From DASQDT01 sp036380435 (GTDB taxonomy: Bacteria > Acidobacteriota > Blastocatellia > Pyrinomonadales > Pyrinomonadaceae): a stretch of 16,480 nucleotides of DNA. This document shows, piece after piece, positions 7,207 through 13,569 of the stretch. Within the stretch, counting starts at the first letter, position 1. Each line of letters opens with the position of its first letter. The notes under the pieces were generated by a model. It saw only the letters and a list, made by a program, of their open reading frames with translations, was not told the DNA's origin and ran no database searches. The DNA lies in contig DASVES010000210.1 of assembly GCA_036380435.1 (NCBI GenBank), positions 1-16,480 of the forward strand, read 5' to 3'. Made by a program: the position numbers and the translations under genes.

Positions 7207-7632
7207 TCATTTGTTGATGCCTTTGTTGATGCCTTCGATTTCGATGAAGCGGCTGAGGCGCGTGACGACTAAACCTTCGCGCACCTTGTGGCGGCAGGCC
7301 AGCGCCGTGCGATCCTGCTCCTCGGTCTGCCCCGCGTCGTGATACCAGAACTGGCAGTTGGTGCAGTCGCCGTTCCAGCAGAAGTCGCCGTAGGAGATGG
7401 TGTTCACGGAGAGAAACTGGAAGCAGCGCAGCAGTGTGTTGCTCTCGGGCACCTCGACGGCGCGGCCGAGCACCTCGATGCGGAGGAGCCGCTCATATGG
7501 GTCTAACAGGTCGCTCTCGAACACAGGATAAAAAAGTTCAAAGGTCGAAACTCGGACGAACGGGGGCGAAAGTGGCGCGTCGAGTATAGCGGAAAACTCA
7601 GGCCGCCCGCGAGCGGCGTCGGCCTTATCCAT
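7207..7632 (-). CDS. Small [2Fe-2S] ferredoxin-like protein
   Basis: This 141-residue protein contains C85-x4-C90-x2-C93-x19-C113 (FCWNGDCTNC, then ALACRHKV), the spacing of plant-type [2Fe-2S] ferredoxin ligands. An additional Cys lies at 70. The rest does not match a full-length ferredoxin that I can name. The Cys motif in an Ile/Ser/Tyr/Gly context resembles 2Fe-2S-binding domains annotated in Acidobacteriota. It probably carries electrons, but the partner is unknown. The reductase genes further down the same strand are candidates by position only. The C-terminus ends in a duplicated GINK from a 12-bp tandem repeat (7210-7233). The start is ATG at 7632, without an evident Shine-Dalgarno sequence, and it diverges from the glutaredoxin gene across a 50-nt gap. 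Confidence 0.75.
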   Translation of the reverse strand: MDKADAARGRPEFSAILDAPLSPPFVRVSTFELFYPVFESDLLDPYERLLRIEVLGRAVEVPESNTLLRCFQFLSVNTISYGDFCWNGDCTNCQFWYHDAGQTEEQDRTALACRHKVREGLVVTRLSRFIEIEGINKGINK

Positions 7633-7648
7633 TCGCGAGCGCTTTTGC

Positions 7649-7654
7649 TAAACT
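7649..7654 (+). promoter_or_regulatory. Possible extended -10 element for the glutaredoxin gene
   Basis: TGC-TAAACT resembles an extended -10 (TGnTAnnnT) and lies about 28 nt before the TTG start. No convincing -35 element is visible. This is a weak prediction. Confidence 0.3.
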
Positions 7655-7666
7655 GTCGGAAACGAG

Positions 7667-7675
7667 AAGGAGGTG
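7667..7675 (+). promoter_or_regulatory. Strong ribosome binding site of the glutaredoxin gene
   Basis: AAGGAGGTG is a 9-nt match to the anti-Shine-Dalgarno sequence. The GGAGG part ends 9 nt before the TTG at 7683, which fixes this as the start codon although no ATG is nearby. Confidence 0.8.
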
Positions 7676-7682
7676 CGAACCA

Positions 7683-7904
7683 TTGGGTTTAGTGATCTAC
7701 GTCAAGCCGGGGTGTCCTTACTGCCAGCAGGCGCGTGACCACTACCTCGCGCAAGGGGTGAAGTGGACGGAGTATGACGCGCAGACCGACCGCGCGCGGC
7801 GCAAAGAAATGCTCGCCTATTCGGACGGCGACCCCACGGTGCCCTGCATCGTCGAAAACGGGGAGTATGTCGGCTCGGGCTGGGGCAACCCGCCGCGCGG
7901 TTGA
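7683..7904 (+). CDS. Glutaredoxin-family protein
   Basis: This is a 73-residue thioredoxin-fold protein. It opens with a beta strand, then the active site KPGCPYCQQAR (CPYC at 11-14), the cis-Pro loop TVPCIV at 52-57, and the Gly-rich end ENGEYVGSGWG. Glutaredoxins reduce disulfides or glutathionylated proteins, and short CPYC forms may use other low-molecular-weight thiols. An extra Cys directly follows the cis-Pro, which is unusual. The TTG start is supported by the ribosome binding site at 7667-7675. The gene diverges from the [2Fe-2S] gene and is followed by a hairpin at 7921-7939. Confidence 0.88.
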   Translation: MGLVIYVKPGCPYCQQARDHYLAQGVKWTEYDAQTDRARRKEMLAYSDGDPTVPCIVENGEYVGSGWGNPPRG

Positions 7905-7920
7905 ACCGTCCACGACTAAA

Positions 7921-7939
7921 GGCCGGCCGTGCGCCGGCC
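7921..7939 (+). terminator. GC-rich hairpin after the glutaredoxin gene
   Basis: A perfect 7-bp stem GGCCGGC/GCCGGCC with a 5-nt loop lies 16 nt after the stop codon. No T-tract follows, so it may act only as an RNA-stabilising hairpin or a weak terminator. The rest of 7905-8156 holds the kinase promoter and heptad element 2. Confidence 0.35.
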
Positions 7940-7977
7940 CGACACCGCGGGCGAAGACCGAAGCTTTTGAATTTACT

Positions 7978-8006
7978 TTGAAGAATGACGACCGGAGGAA
8001 TACAAT
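7978..8006 (+). promoter_or_regulatory. Predicted sigma70-type promoter of the kinase gene
   Basis: TTGAAG (7978-7983, 4 of 6 matches) and TACAAT (8001-8006, 5 of 6 matches) are separated by exactly 17 bp. The promoter implies a 5' leader of about 145 nt that contains heptad element 2. Confidence 0.6.
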
Positions 8007-8017
8007 CCCCGGTCGTC
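7987..8017. promoter_or_regulatory. Inverted repeat overlapping the kinase promoter
   Basis: GACGACCGG (7987-7995) and CCGGTCGTC (8009-8017) form a perfect 9-bp dyad around the -10 element. It could be an operator or a hairpin at the start of the transcript. No regulator is identified. Confidence 0.4.
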
Positions 8018-8026
8018 GCCATTTCA

Positions 8027-8139
8027 AGCTGTTAGCTGTTAGCGCCGCACGGCAGACGCCGTCGCCTGAATGCCACCGTCGCGCATCGAGGGCCGCTCGC
8101 TTCCGGCTGAAAGCTAACAGCTAACAGCTAATAGCTAAC
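8027..8139. repeat. Heptad-repeat inverted element 2 (AGCTAAC units)
   Basis: The right arm has four tandem copies of AGCTAAC, one with a single change (8112-8139). The left arm carries the inverse complement (8027-8043). The 17 bp at 8027-8043 and 8113-8129 are exactly complementary, around a loop of about 69 nt. The element ends 17 nt before the kinase ATG, and no Shine-Dalgarno sequence lies between. Confidence 0.88.
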
Positions 8140-8156
8140 AGCCAACCGCTCATCCC

Positions 8157-11100
8157 ATGATCGACACGACCCTCCTCAACTACCGCATCACGGAAAAGCT
8201 CGGCGCGGGCGGACAGGGGACGGTCTACATGGCCATCGACGAGCGTCTGGGCCGCACCGTCGTCATCAAGGTGCTCGCGCCTGAGCTGACGGCGCGCGAG
8301 GTCAACCTCCGCCGCTTCGAGCGCGAGGCCCGGCTCGCCTCCTCGCTCGACCACCCGAACATCTGCACCATCTATGGCCTGCACGAAGTGGACAACCTCC
8401 ACTTCATCGCCATGCAATACATTCAGGGCAAGAACGTCCGCGAGCTTGTGGCGGGCCGCCCGCTCGCCCTGCCCTCGGCCCTCTCCGTCGCCACGCAGGT
8501 CGCCGACGCGCTCACGGCCGCCCACGCTCGCGGCATCATCCACCGCGACATCAAGGCCGGCAACGTCATGATCACCGACGCAGGGTTAGCCAAAGTCCTC
8601 GACTTCGGACTCGCCAAGCTCCTCGACGAGACCGGCGAGGAGCGCGGAGACAAACCCGAGAACATCCACCTCACCGAGATGGGCGTCCCCTACGGCACGG
8701 CCACCTACGCCGCGCCCGAGCAGGCCACGGGGCAGAAGGTCGATCACCGCGCCGACATCTTCTCCACCGGCGTCCTGCTCTACGAAATGCTCGCCGGCAC
8801 GTGGCCCTTCCGCGGCAAGACCAGCGTCGAGGTGCGCTACGCCGTCCTCCACGACACGCCCCAGCCCATCAGTGAAGCCCGCCGCGACAACCCGCCGCCG
8901 CGCCTCCAGGCCATCATCGACCGCGCGCTCGCCAAAGACCCGAACAAGCGTTATCAGAAAATCGAGCAGATGCGCGACGAGCTGCGCGCCGTGGTGCGCG
9001 AGGTCGCGGGCGTCGGCGCCGGCGGCTCGGCGGCGGCCGGCGCGGAGGTGAGCGACATCCCCGGCGTCGTCTCCACCGTGCGGCCCCGACACGAGCAGCA
9101 GGGCGGCTTCGGCCGCAGTTTCCGACGCTGGCTGCGCAGCCTGACGGGCGGCGAGGGCCAGCCCACATCGCTGCCGCCCGCCGCGGCGCGCCGGGGCGCC
9201 GCGCCCGCCGCCGGCTCGACCGCGCCGCCGCGCGGAGAGCTGCACGACACTCCGCACCTGAGCGTCGTTGACGGCCAGAAGTCAATCGCCATCCTTCCCT
9301 TCCGCAATCTCTCGAACGACCCCGAGGTCGGCTTCTACGAGTTTTCTCTCGCCGACGCCGTCATCACGGAGCTGGCCCGCCTCAAGTCGCTCGTCGTGCG
9401 GCCCTCCTCGCAGATCGTCAAGTTTCAGGGCAAGGAAATAGACCCGCTCGAAGCCGGGCGCGAGCTGCGAGTCTCGACCGTCCTCGCCTCGAGCTTCCTG
9501 CGCGCCGGCGACAAGCTGAGAGTCAACGTGCAGCTCCTCGACGTGGCCTCCGGCGAACTCCTCTGGAGCGACCGCGTGGACGCCTCGGCCGAAGACATCA
9601 TCGCGCTTCAGGACACCATCGCCGAGCGCATCGTCGAGGGTCTCAAGCTCGAACACACCTCGGTCGAGCGCGAGGGGACGGCCGCCCCGGCGACACGCAA
9701 CAGCGCCGCCTATCAGGAATACCTGCGCGCCCGCGACCACTTCGCGCGCTTCCTCTTCCACACCCTCTCGGCCGACGACTGCGACGCGGCAATCGAGCAC
9801 TTCCAACGCGCCATCGCGCTCGACCAGAGCTTCGCCCTCGCCTACAGCGGCCTCGGCGCCTGCTACGCCAACCGCGTCCTCAAGGGCCTCGGCAATTCCG
9901 AAGACTACGAGCTGGCCGAAGAGGCTTTCACGCAGGCGCTCGCCTTAGACCCCGACGTGGTCGAAGCGCGCATGTTGATGGTCTTCGTCTACCTCGCGCG
10001 CGGCGAGAAGCAGAAGGCCCGCGAGGAGGTCGCGCGTCTCCGGCAGAGGGCGCCCAACGAGGCGGCCGTCTACTTCGTCAAGGGCGCGCTCCACCGTCTC
10101 GACGGCGAGTACGACCGGGCGCTGCGCGCCTACGACCGCCTCGCCCGTCTCGACCCGGCGGCGCGCGTCGTCGCCAGCTACAACCGCGCGCGCGTCCTCC
10201 TCTATCAGGGCCGCACCGACGAGGCGATGACCGAACTCGACGCCGGCGCGCGCAAGGAGCCTGACCACCCGCTGATTAAGACTTTCCGCGCCGTCGCCCT
10301 CCAGCGCCGCGGCGAGCACGAGACGGCCGCCGCGATGCTGCGCGAGGTGATCGCGACGCACCCGCAGATGGACGGCGTGCGCCCGCTCCTCGCCATCGCT
10401 CTTATCCGCGCCGGCGATCCCGACGGCGCGCGCGCCGAACTCACCGACCGTGTCCGCGAAGCGGCCGACGCCGACCACGACATCGCCTACTGGCTCGGCG
10501 CGGCCTGCGCCCTTCTTGGCCAGCCGGACGAAGCGTTCCGCTGGCTGGAGCGCGCCGTCACGCTCGGCAACGGCAACCGCCCGTGGTTCGAGTCTGACCC
10601 CAAGCTCGAATCGCTGCGCTCCGACCCGCGCTTCGCTGAACTCCTGCGCCGCATCGACGAGCAGGCCGCCCCGCCCGACGCCGACGGCTCCACCACCGAA
10701 CTCCCTTCGACCAGCGCCGCTCCCATCGCCCCTGCTCCCGCCGCCCCGACAGACAAAACCGAGACGGGCGCGCCGCGCGCCACCGCCACCGCCAGCGCCG
10801 CCGCCTACGAGGAGTACCTGCGGGGCCGCGACGCCGGCGGCCGCTTCATCTACCACACGCTCGCGCGCGAAGACTCCGACGCCGCCGTCGAACACTTCCA
10901 ACGCGCCATCGAACTCGACCCCAACTTCGCCCTCGCCCACTGCGCCCTCGGCTCGACCTACGCCAATCTCGTCATCAAGGGCTTCGGCAGCTCCGAAGAC
11001 TATGAGCGCGCCGAAGTCTCATTTCAGCGCGCGCTCGCCCTCGACCCGCAACTGCTCGAAGCCCGGCTCCACATGGTCTTCATCCACCTCGCGCGCGGCG

Positions 11101-11795
11101 AGCGGGAGAAGGCGCGCGCGTGGGTCGAGATTCTTTCGGAGGAGGCGCCCAATAACGTCGGCGTGCAATTCGTCAAGGCCACGCTCCACCGCCTCTCGGG
11201 CGAGTACGAAGAGGCGCTCCAGTGCTACGACCGGATGCTGCGTCTCAACCCGGCCGAGCGCGTCGTCGTCAGCTACAACCGCGCGCGCGTCCTCATGTAT
11301 CAGGGCCGACACGACGACGCCTTTGTCGAACTCGACCTCGGCGCCTCGCTCGGCCCCGACCACCCGTTGATTAAAACTTTCCGCGCCGTCGCCCTCCAGC
11401 GCCGCGGCGACCCATCGGGCGCCGCCGACATCATGCGCGACGTGCTCGCGCGTCACCCGCGCATGGACGCCGTCCGGCCCATCTACGCCATCTGCCTCGC
11501 CCGCGCCGGCGACGCCGCCGCGGCGCGCGCCGAACTCACGGACGACGTGCGCGCCGCGGCCGACGCCGACCACGACACGGCCTACTGGCTCGCCTCCGCG
11601 CACGCCCTCCTCGGCGAGCACGACGAGGCGTTTCACTGGCTCGGCCGCGCCATCGAACTCGGCAACGAGAACAAGCCGTGGTTTGAATCCGATCAGAACT
11701 GGAACGAACTCAGGGGGGACGTGCGATTCGGCGCCTTGATGCGCCGCATCGACCAATCGAAACAAAAAGCGACAGCCGTAAATCGTCAACCGTAA
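8157..11795 (+). CDS. Ser/Thr protein kinase with TolB-N-like domain and duplicated TPR module
   Basis: This is a 1212-residue soluble protein. The Hanks-type kinase domain (about 8-280) has glycine loop GAGGQG (16-21), Lys38, Glu57, HRDIKAGN (129-136), DFG (149-151) and APE (186-188), so all catalytic residues are present. A low-complexity linker without a membrane segment leads to a TolB-N/FlgO-like domain (about 375-498, starting IAILPFRNLSND) of the type found in bacterial kinases and cyclases. Two TPR-rich modules follow (517-834 and 882-1199). They align without gaps at an offset of 365 residues, 202 of 314 positions being identical by hand count, and are joined by an Ala/Pro/Thr-rich linker. 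The protein is probably a cytoplasmic signalling kinase with the TPRs as a docking surface. The last codons (VNRQP and stop) come from heptad element 3. A PPP-type phosphatase gene follows. Confidence 0.95.
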   Translation: MIDTTLLNYRITEKLGAGGQGTVYMAIDERLGRTVVIKVLAPELTAREVNLRRFEREARLASSLDHPNICTIYGLHEVDNLHFIAMQYIQGKNVRELVAGRPLALPSALSVATQVADALTAAHARGIIHRDIKAGNVMITDAGLAKVLDFGLAKLLDETGEERGDKPENIHLTEMGVPYGTATYAAPEQATGQKVDHRADIFSTGVLLYEMLAGTWPFRGKTSVEVRYAVLHDTPQPISEARRDNPPPRLQAIIDRALAKDPNKRYQKIEQMRDELRAVVREVAGVGAGGSAAAGAEVSDIPGVVSTVRPRHEQQGGFGRSFRRWLRSLTGGEGQPTSLPPAAARRGAAPAAGSTAPPRGELHDTPHLSVVDGQKSIAILPFRNLSNDPEVGFYEFSLADAVITELARLKSLVVRPSSQIVKFQGKEIDPLEAGRELRVSTVLASSFLRAGDKLRVNVQLLDVASGELLWSDRVDASAEDIIALQDTIAERIVEGLKLEHTSVEREGTAAPATRNSAAYQEYLRARDHFARFLFHTLSADDCDAAIEHFQRAIALDQSFALAYSGLGACYANRVLKGLGNSEDYELAEEAFTQALALDPDVVEARMLMVFVYLARGEKQKAREEVARLRQRAPNEAAVYFVKGALHRLDGEYDRALRAYDRLARLDPAARVVASYNRARVLLYQGRTDEAMTELDAGARKEPDHPLIKTFRAVALQRRGEHETAAAMLREVIATHPQMDGVRPLLAIALIRAGDPDGARAELTDRVREAADADHDIAYWLGAACALLGQPDEAFRWLERAVTLGNGNRPWFESDPKLESLRSDPRFAELLRRIDEQAAPPDADGSTTELPSTSAAPIAPAPAAPTDKTETGAPRATATASAAAYEEYLRGRDAGGRFIYHTLAREDSDAAVEHFQRAIELDPNFALAHCALGSTYANLVIKGFGSSEDYERAEVSFQRALALDPQLLEARLHMVFIHLARGEREKARAWVEILSEEAPNNVGVQFVKATLHRLSGEYEEALQCYDRMLRLNPAERVVVSYNRARVLMYQGRHDDAFVELDLGASLGPDHPLIKTFRAVALQRRGDPSGAADIMRDVLARHPRMDAVRPIYAICLARAGDAAAARAELTDDVRAAADADHDTAYWLASAHALLGEHDEAFHWLGRAIELGNENKPWFESDQNWNELRGDVRFGALMRRIDQSKQKATAVNRQP

Positions 11796-11899
11796 ATCGT
11801 CAATCGTGTTGGAGCCGGTCTCACGTTGAGCGTAACAGCTCAAATTGAGACTGCGTCAACTTCGAACGATTTACGATTCACGATTTACGATTCACGGTT
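11776..11899. repeat. Heptad-repeat inverted element 3 (CGTNAAT units)
   Basis: The left arm (11776-11807) has alternating CGTAAAT and CGTCAAY units. The right arm (about 11866-11899) has the inverse complement, CGATTTA/CGATTCA. In register, 27 of 32 positions pair. The left arm begins inside the kinase gene, and the right arm ends 7 nt before the phosphatase ATG. It has the same architecture as elements 1 and 2 but a different unit sequence. Confidence 0.87.
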
Positions 11900-11906
11900 C
11901 TTGCCC

Positions 11907-12716
11907 ATGAGCACCTTCGTCATCGGGGACGTACACGGGCGGCGGGGACAGCTCCAGAAGCTCGTCGGGATGCTGCCGTTCAACCCGGCGCGCGGCGACA
12001 CGCTCGTCCTGCTCGGCGACCTCGTGGATCGCGGCGAGGACGTGCCCGGCACCGTCGCGGACGTGATCGCCCTGCGCCGCTCGCTGCCCTTCGAGAGCAT
12101 GTACGTGCTGCGCGGCAACCACGAGCAGATGCTCCTCGACTTCGTTGACGAGGGCGCGCGTCTGTGGCTCCACCCGGCCGTCGGCGGCGACTGCACCTTC
12201 GAGCAGTACACCGGCCGCGACCTGACCGACGAGACGCGCGGGGACATCGACGCCGCCCGCGCCGAGCTGCTCCGCGCCCTCCCCGAAGATCATCTCGCCT
12301 TCTTCCGCCGCCGCCCCCTCTTTCACGAAGACGCCTTCGCCATCTACGTCCACGCCGGCCTCGACACGGCCAAACACCCGCGCGAGAGCGACTCGCACCA
12401 ACTGCTCTGGGCGCGCAATCAGGAGTTTTTCAAACACTATCACGGCAAGCCCTGCGTCTTCGGCCACACGCCGACGCAGCTCCTGCCACGCATGGGGCGT
12501 ATCGGCCGCCACGGCATCTACATCTGCCACAGCGCCATCGGCATCGACACCGGCTTCGACGACCGCTCGCCCCTCTCCTGTCTGCAACTGCCCGAGTTCA
12601 ACCTCTACCAGACCTTCGCCGACGGCCACACCGACTTCCACCACATCAGCCATTTCCTCCCCGAGCCCCTGCGCGCCTTTCGCGTCTTATGCAATCAGGA
12701 GGGGAACACGGATTAA
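11907..12716 (+). CDS. PPP-family metallophosphoesterase (Ser/Thr phosphatase-like)
   Basis: This 269-residue protein has the complete PPP signature: GDVHG (7-11), GDLVDRG (37-43), GNHE (70-73), VHAG (148-151) and FGHTP (185-189). These bind a dinuclear metal centre for phosphoester hydrolysis. Bacterial relatives include protein phosphatases such as PrpE/PrpA and Ap4A hydrolases, so either a phosphoprotein or a nucleotide substrate is possible. Its position directly after a protein kinase favours the former, by context only. ATG at 11907 is chosen because the fold begins there; an in-frame upstream extension to 11826 would translate the repeat. No Shine-Dalgarno sequence is visible. The final residues GNTD and the stop codon lie inside the 32-bp hairpin at 12702. 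Confidence 0.92.
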   Translation: MSTFVIGDVHGRRGQLQKLVGMLPFNPARGDTLVLLGDLVDRGEDVPGTVADVIALRRSLPFESMYVLRGNHEQMLLDFVDEGARLWLHPAVGGDCTFEQYTGRDLTDETRGDIDAARAELLRALPEDHLAFFRRRPLFHEDAFAIYVHAGLDTAKHPRESDSHQLLWARNQEFFKHYHGKPCVFGHTPTQLLPRMGRIGRHGIYICHSAIGIDTGFDDRSPLSCLQLPEFNLYQTFADGHTDFHHISHFLPEPLRAFRVLCNQEGNTD

Positions 12717-12771
12717 ACGGATGAAGACGGATTAGCACGAATCCGTCTTCATCCGTTTAATCCGTGTTCCC
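12702..12771. repeat. Perfect 32-bp inverted repeat
   Basis: Positions 12702-12733 and 12740-12771 are exact reverse complements around a 6-nt loop. Each arm contains ACGGAT recurring at 9-10 bp. It overlaps the end of the phosphatase gene and may stabilise or terminate its transcript; no T-tract follows. The unit and period differ from the 7-bp elements. Confidence 0.93.
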
Positions 12772-12811
12772 TGCCCGCGTTTGAATCTACGCGGAATCTC
12801 TGTAAGACTGC

Positions 12812-12829
12812 CGGTGGAGGTTTCCACCG
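12812..12829 (+). promoter_or_regulatory. Hairpin masking the bcp ribosome binding site
   Basis: CGGTGGA (12812-12818) pairs perfectly with TCCACCG (12823-12829) around a GGTT loop. The Shine-Dalgarno GGAGG (12816-12820, 9 nt before ATG) lies partly in the stem, and the stem ends directly at the start codon. A 7-bp stem with a 4-nt loop could limit ribosome access. Confidence 0.55.
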
Positions 12830-13288
12830 ATGATTACAGAAGGCGGACAGGCGCCGGACTTCGCCACGCGCGATACGGACGGCAACGAGGTAAGTCTTTC
12901 GGACTTCCGCGGCCAGAAGGTCGTGCTCTATTTCTACCCGAAGGACGACACGCCCGGCTGCACCAAGCAGGCGTGCTCGATTCGCGACTCCTTCTCGGAG
13001 TTTGAGGAGCGCGGCATCAAGGTGCTCGGCGTCTCGCTCGACGATCAGGCGTCGCACCGGAAGTTTGCGGATAAGTATGAGCTGCCCTTCACGCTGCTTG
13101 CGGACACCGACCATTCGGTGGCCGACGCCTATGGCGTCTACGGCGAGAAGGAGTTCATGGGCAAGAGGTACATGGGCGTTGACCGCAAGACCTTCCTCAT
13201 CGACGAGCAGGGCCGCATCAGGAAGGTCTTCAACAAGGTCAACGTCGAAGAGCACGCCGACGAAGTGCTCGAAGCGTTTGACGATTAA
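12830..13288 (+). CDS. bcp: BCP/PrxQ-type peroxiredoxin (thiol peroxidase)
   Basis: This 152-residue thioredoxin-fold peroxidase is the normal length for BCP/PrxQ. The peroxidatic Cys44 lies in TPGCTKQACS and the resolving Cys49 is five residues later, the CX4C arrangement of atypical two-Cys PrxQ. FYPKDDTPGC, LADTDHSVADAYGVYGEK and RKTFLIDEQGRIRKVF are characteristic. It reduces hydrogen peroxide and organic hydroperoxides in the cytosol, with thioredoxin or a similar reductant. ATG at 12830 follows GGAGG at 9 nt, although this site is within a hairpin. It converges with ispA; the palindrome in between, followed by six T (13490-13495), can serve as its terminator. Confidence 0.96.
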   Translation: MITEGGQAPDFATRDTDGNEVSLSDFRGQKVVLYFYPKDDTPGCTKQACSIRDSFSEFEERGIKVLGVSLDDQASHRKFADKYELPFTLLADTDHSVADAYGVYGEKEFMGKRYMGVDRKTFLIDEQGRIRKVFNKVNVEEHADEVLEAFDD

Positions 13289-13342
13289 GAGCGCGTTAAA
13301 TTAAACCGCGAGGGTGACAAAGCCGAGTCGCGCGCGTCAACC

Positions 13343-13554
13343 AGCCGCGGAGCGGCGGCAGAATGTAGCCACGGGCGTTAGCCCGTGGAACAGTCCCGCG
13401 AGGCGCAGCGAAGCCCCGGAGGGGCGAAAGAACTTTCAACCTTGAGCGCATGGCTCGTTGAGGTTCTTCCGCCCCTCCGGGGCTTCGACTTTTTTATCGA
13501 CCTGTCCCCACGGCTCGCGCCGTGGGCTACATTCTGCCGCCGCTTACAGCGGCT
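13343..13554. repeat. Compound REP-like palindrome between convergent genes
   Basis: The region is nested and nearly symmetrical. The outer arms are 13352-13370 and 13525-13543 (19 bp, perfect), with a further 6-bp pair at 13343-13348 and 13549-13554. Each arm carries its own hairpin with an 8-bp stem and 4-nt loop (13369-13388 and 13507-13526). An inner perfect 17-bp pair is at 13410-13426 and 13470-13486. No coding potential is evident. It fills most of the 281-nt gap between bcp and ispA. Motifs such as GTAGCC-ACGGGC and GCCCCGGAGGGGC remind me of dispersed intergenic REP-type repeats in environmental bacteria. Confidence 0.85.
13410..13495 (+). terminator. Possible rho-independent terminator for bcp within the palindrome
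   Basis: The 17-bp GC-rich inverted pair (13410-13426 with 13470-13486) is followed after three bases by TTTTTT (13490-13495), 202 nt past the bcp stop. The loop is long (43 nt), so efficiency is uncertain. Confidence 0.45.
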
Positions 13555-13569
13555 CCTTGAATCCGTCTT

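Noticed and set aside
7130..7210. ATG at 7210 as the start of the parvulin lipoprotein (ATGA overlap with the upstream gene)
   Set aside because: It would place about 54 residues before the hydrophobic segment and has no ribosome binding site. The ATG at 7129 gives a normal lipoprotein signal and has a purine-rich site.
9945..10940. Long minus-strand frame antisense to the kinase TPR region (also 11019-11843)
   Set aside because: Gly/Val/Arg-rich shadows of the two TPR modules; they resemble each other only because the sense sequence is duplicated.
11826..11906. In-frame 27-residue N-terminal extension of the phosphatase
   Set aside because: It is mostly translated heptad repeat. The PPP fold starts directly at MSTFVIGDVHG.
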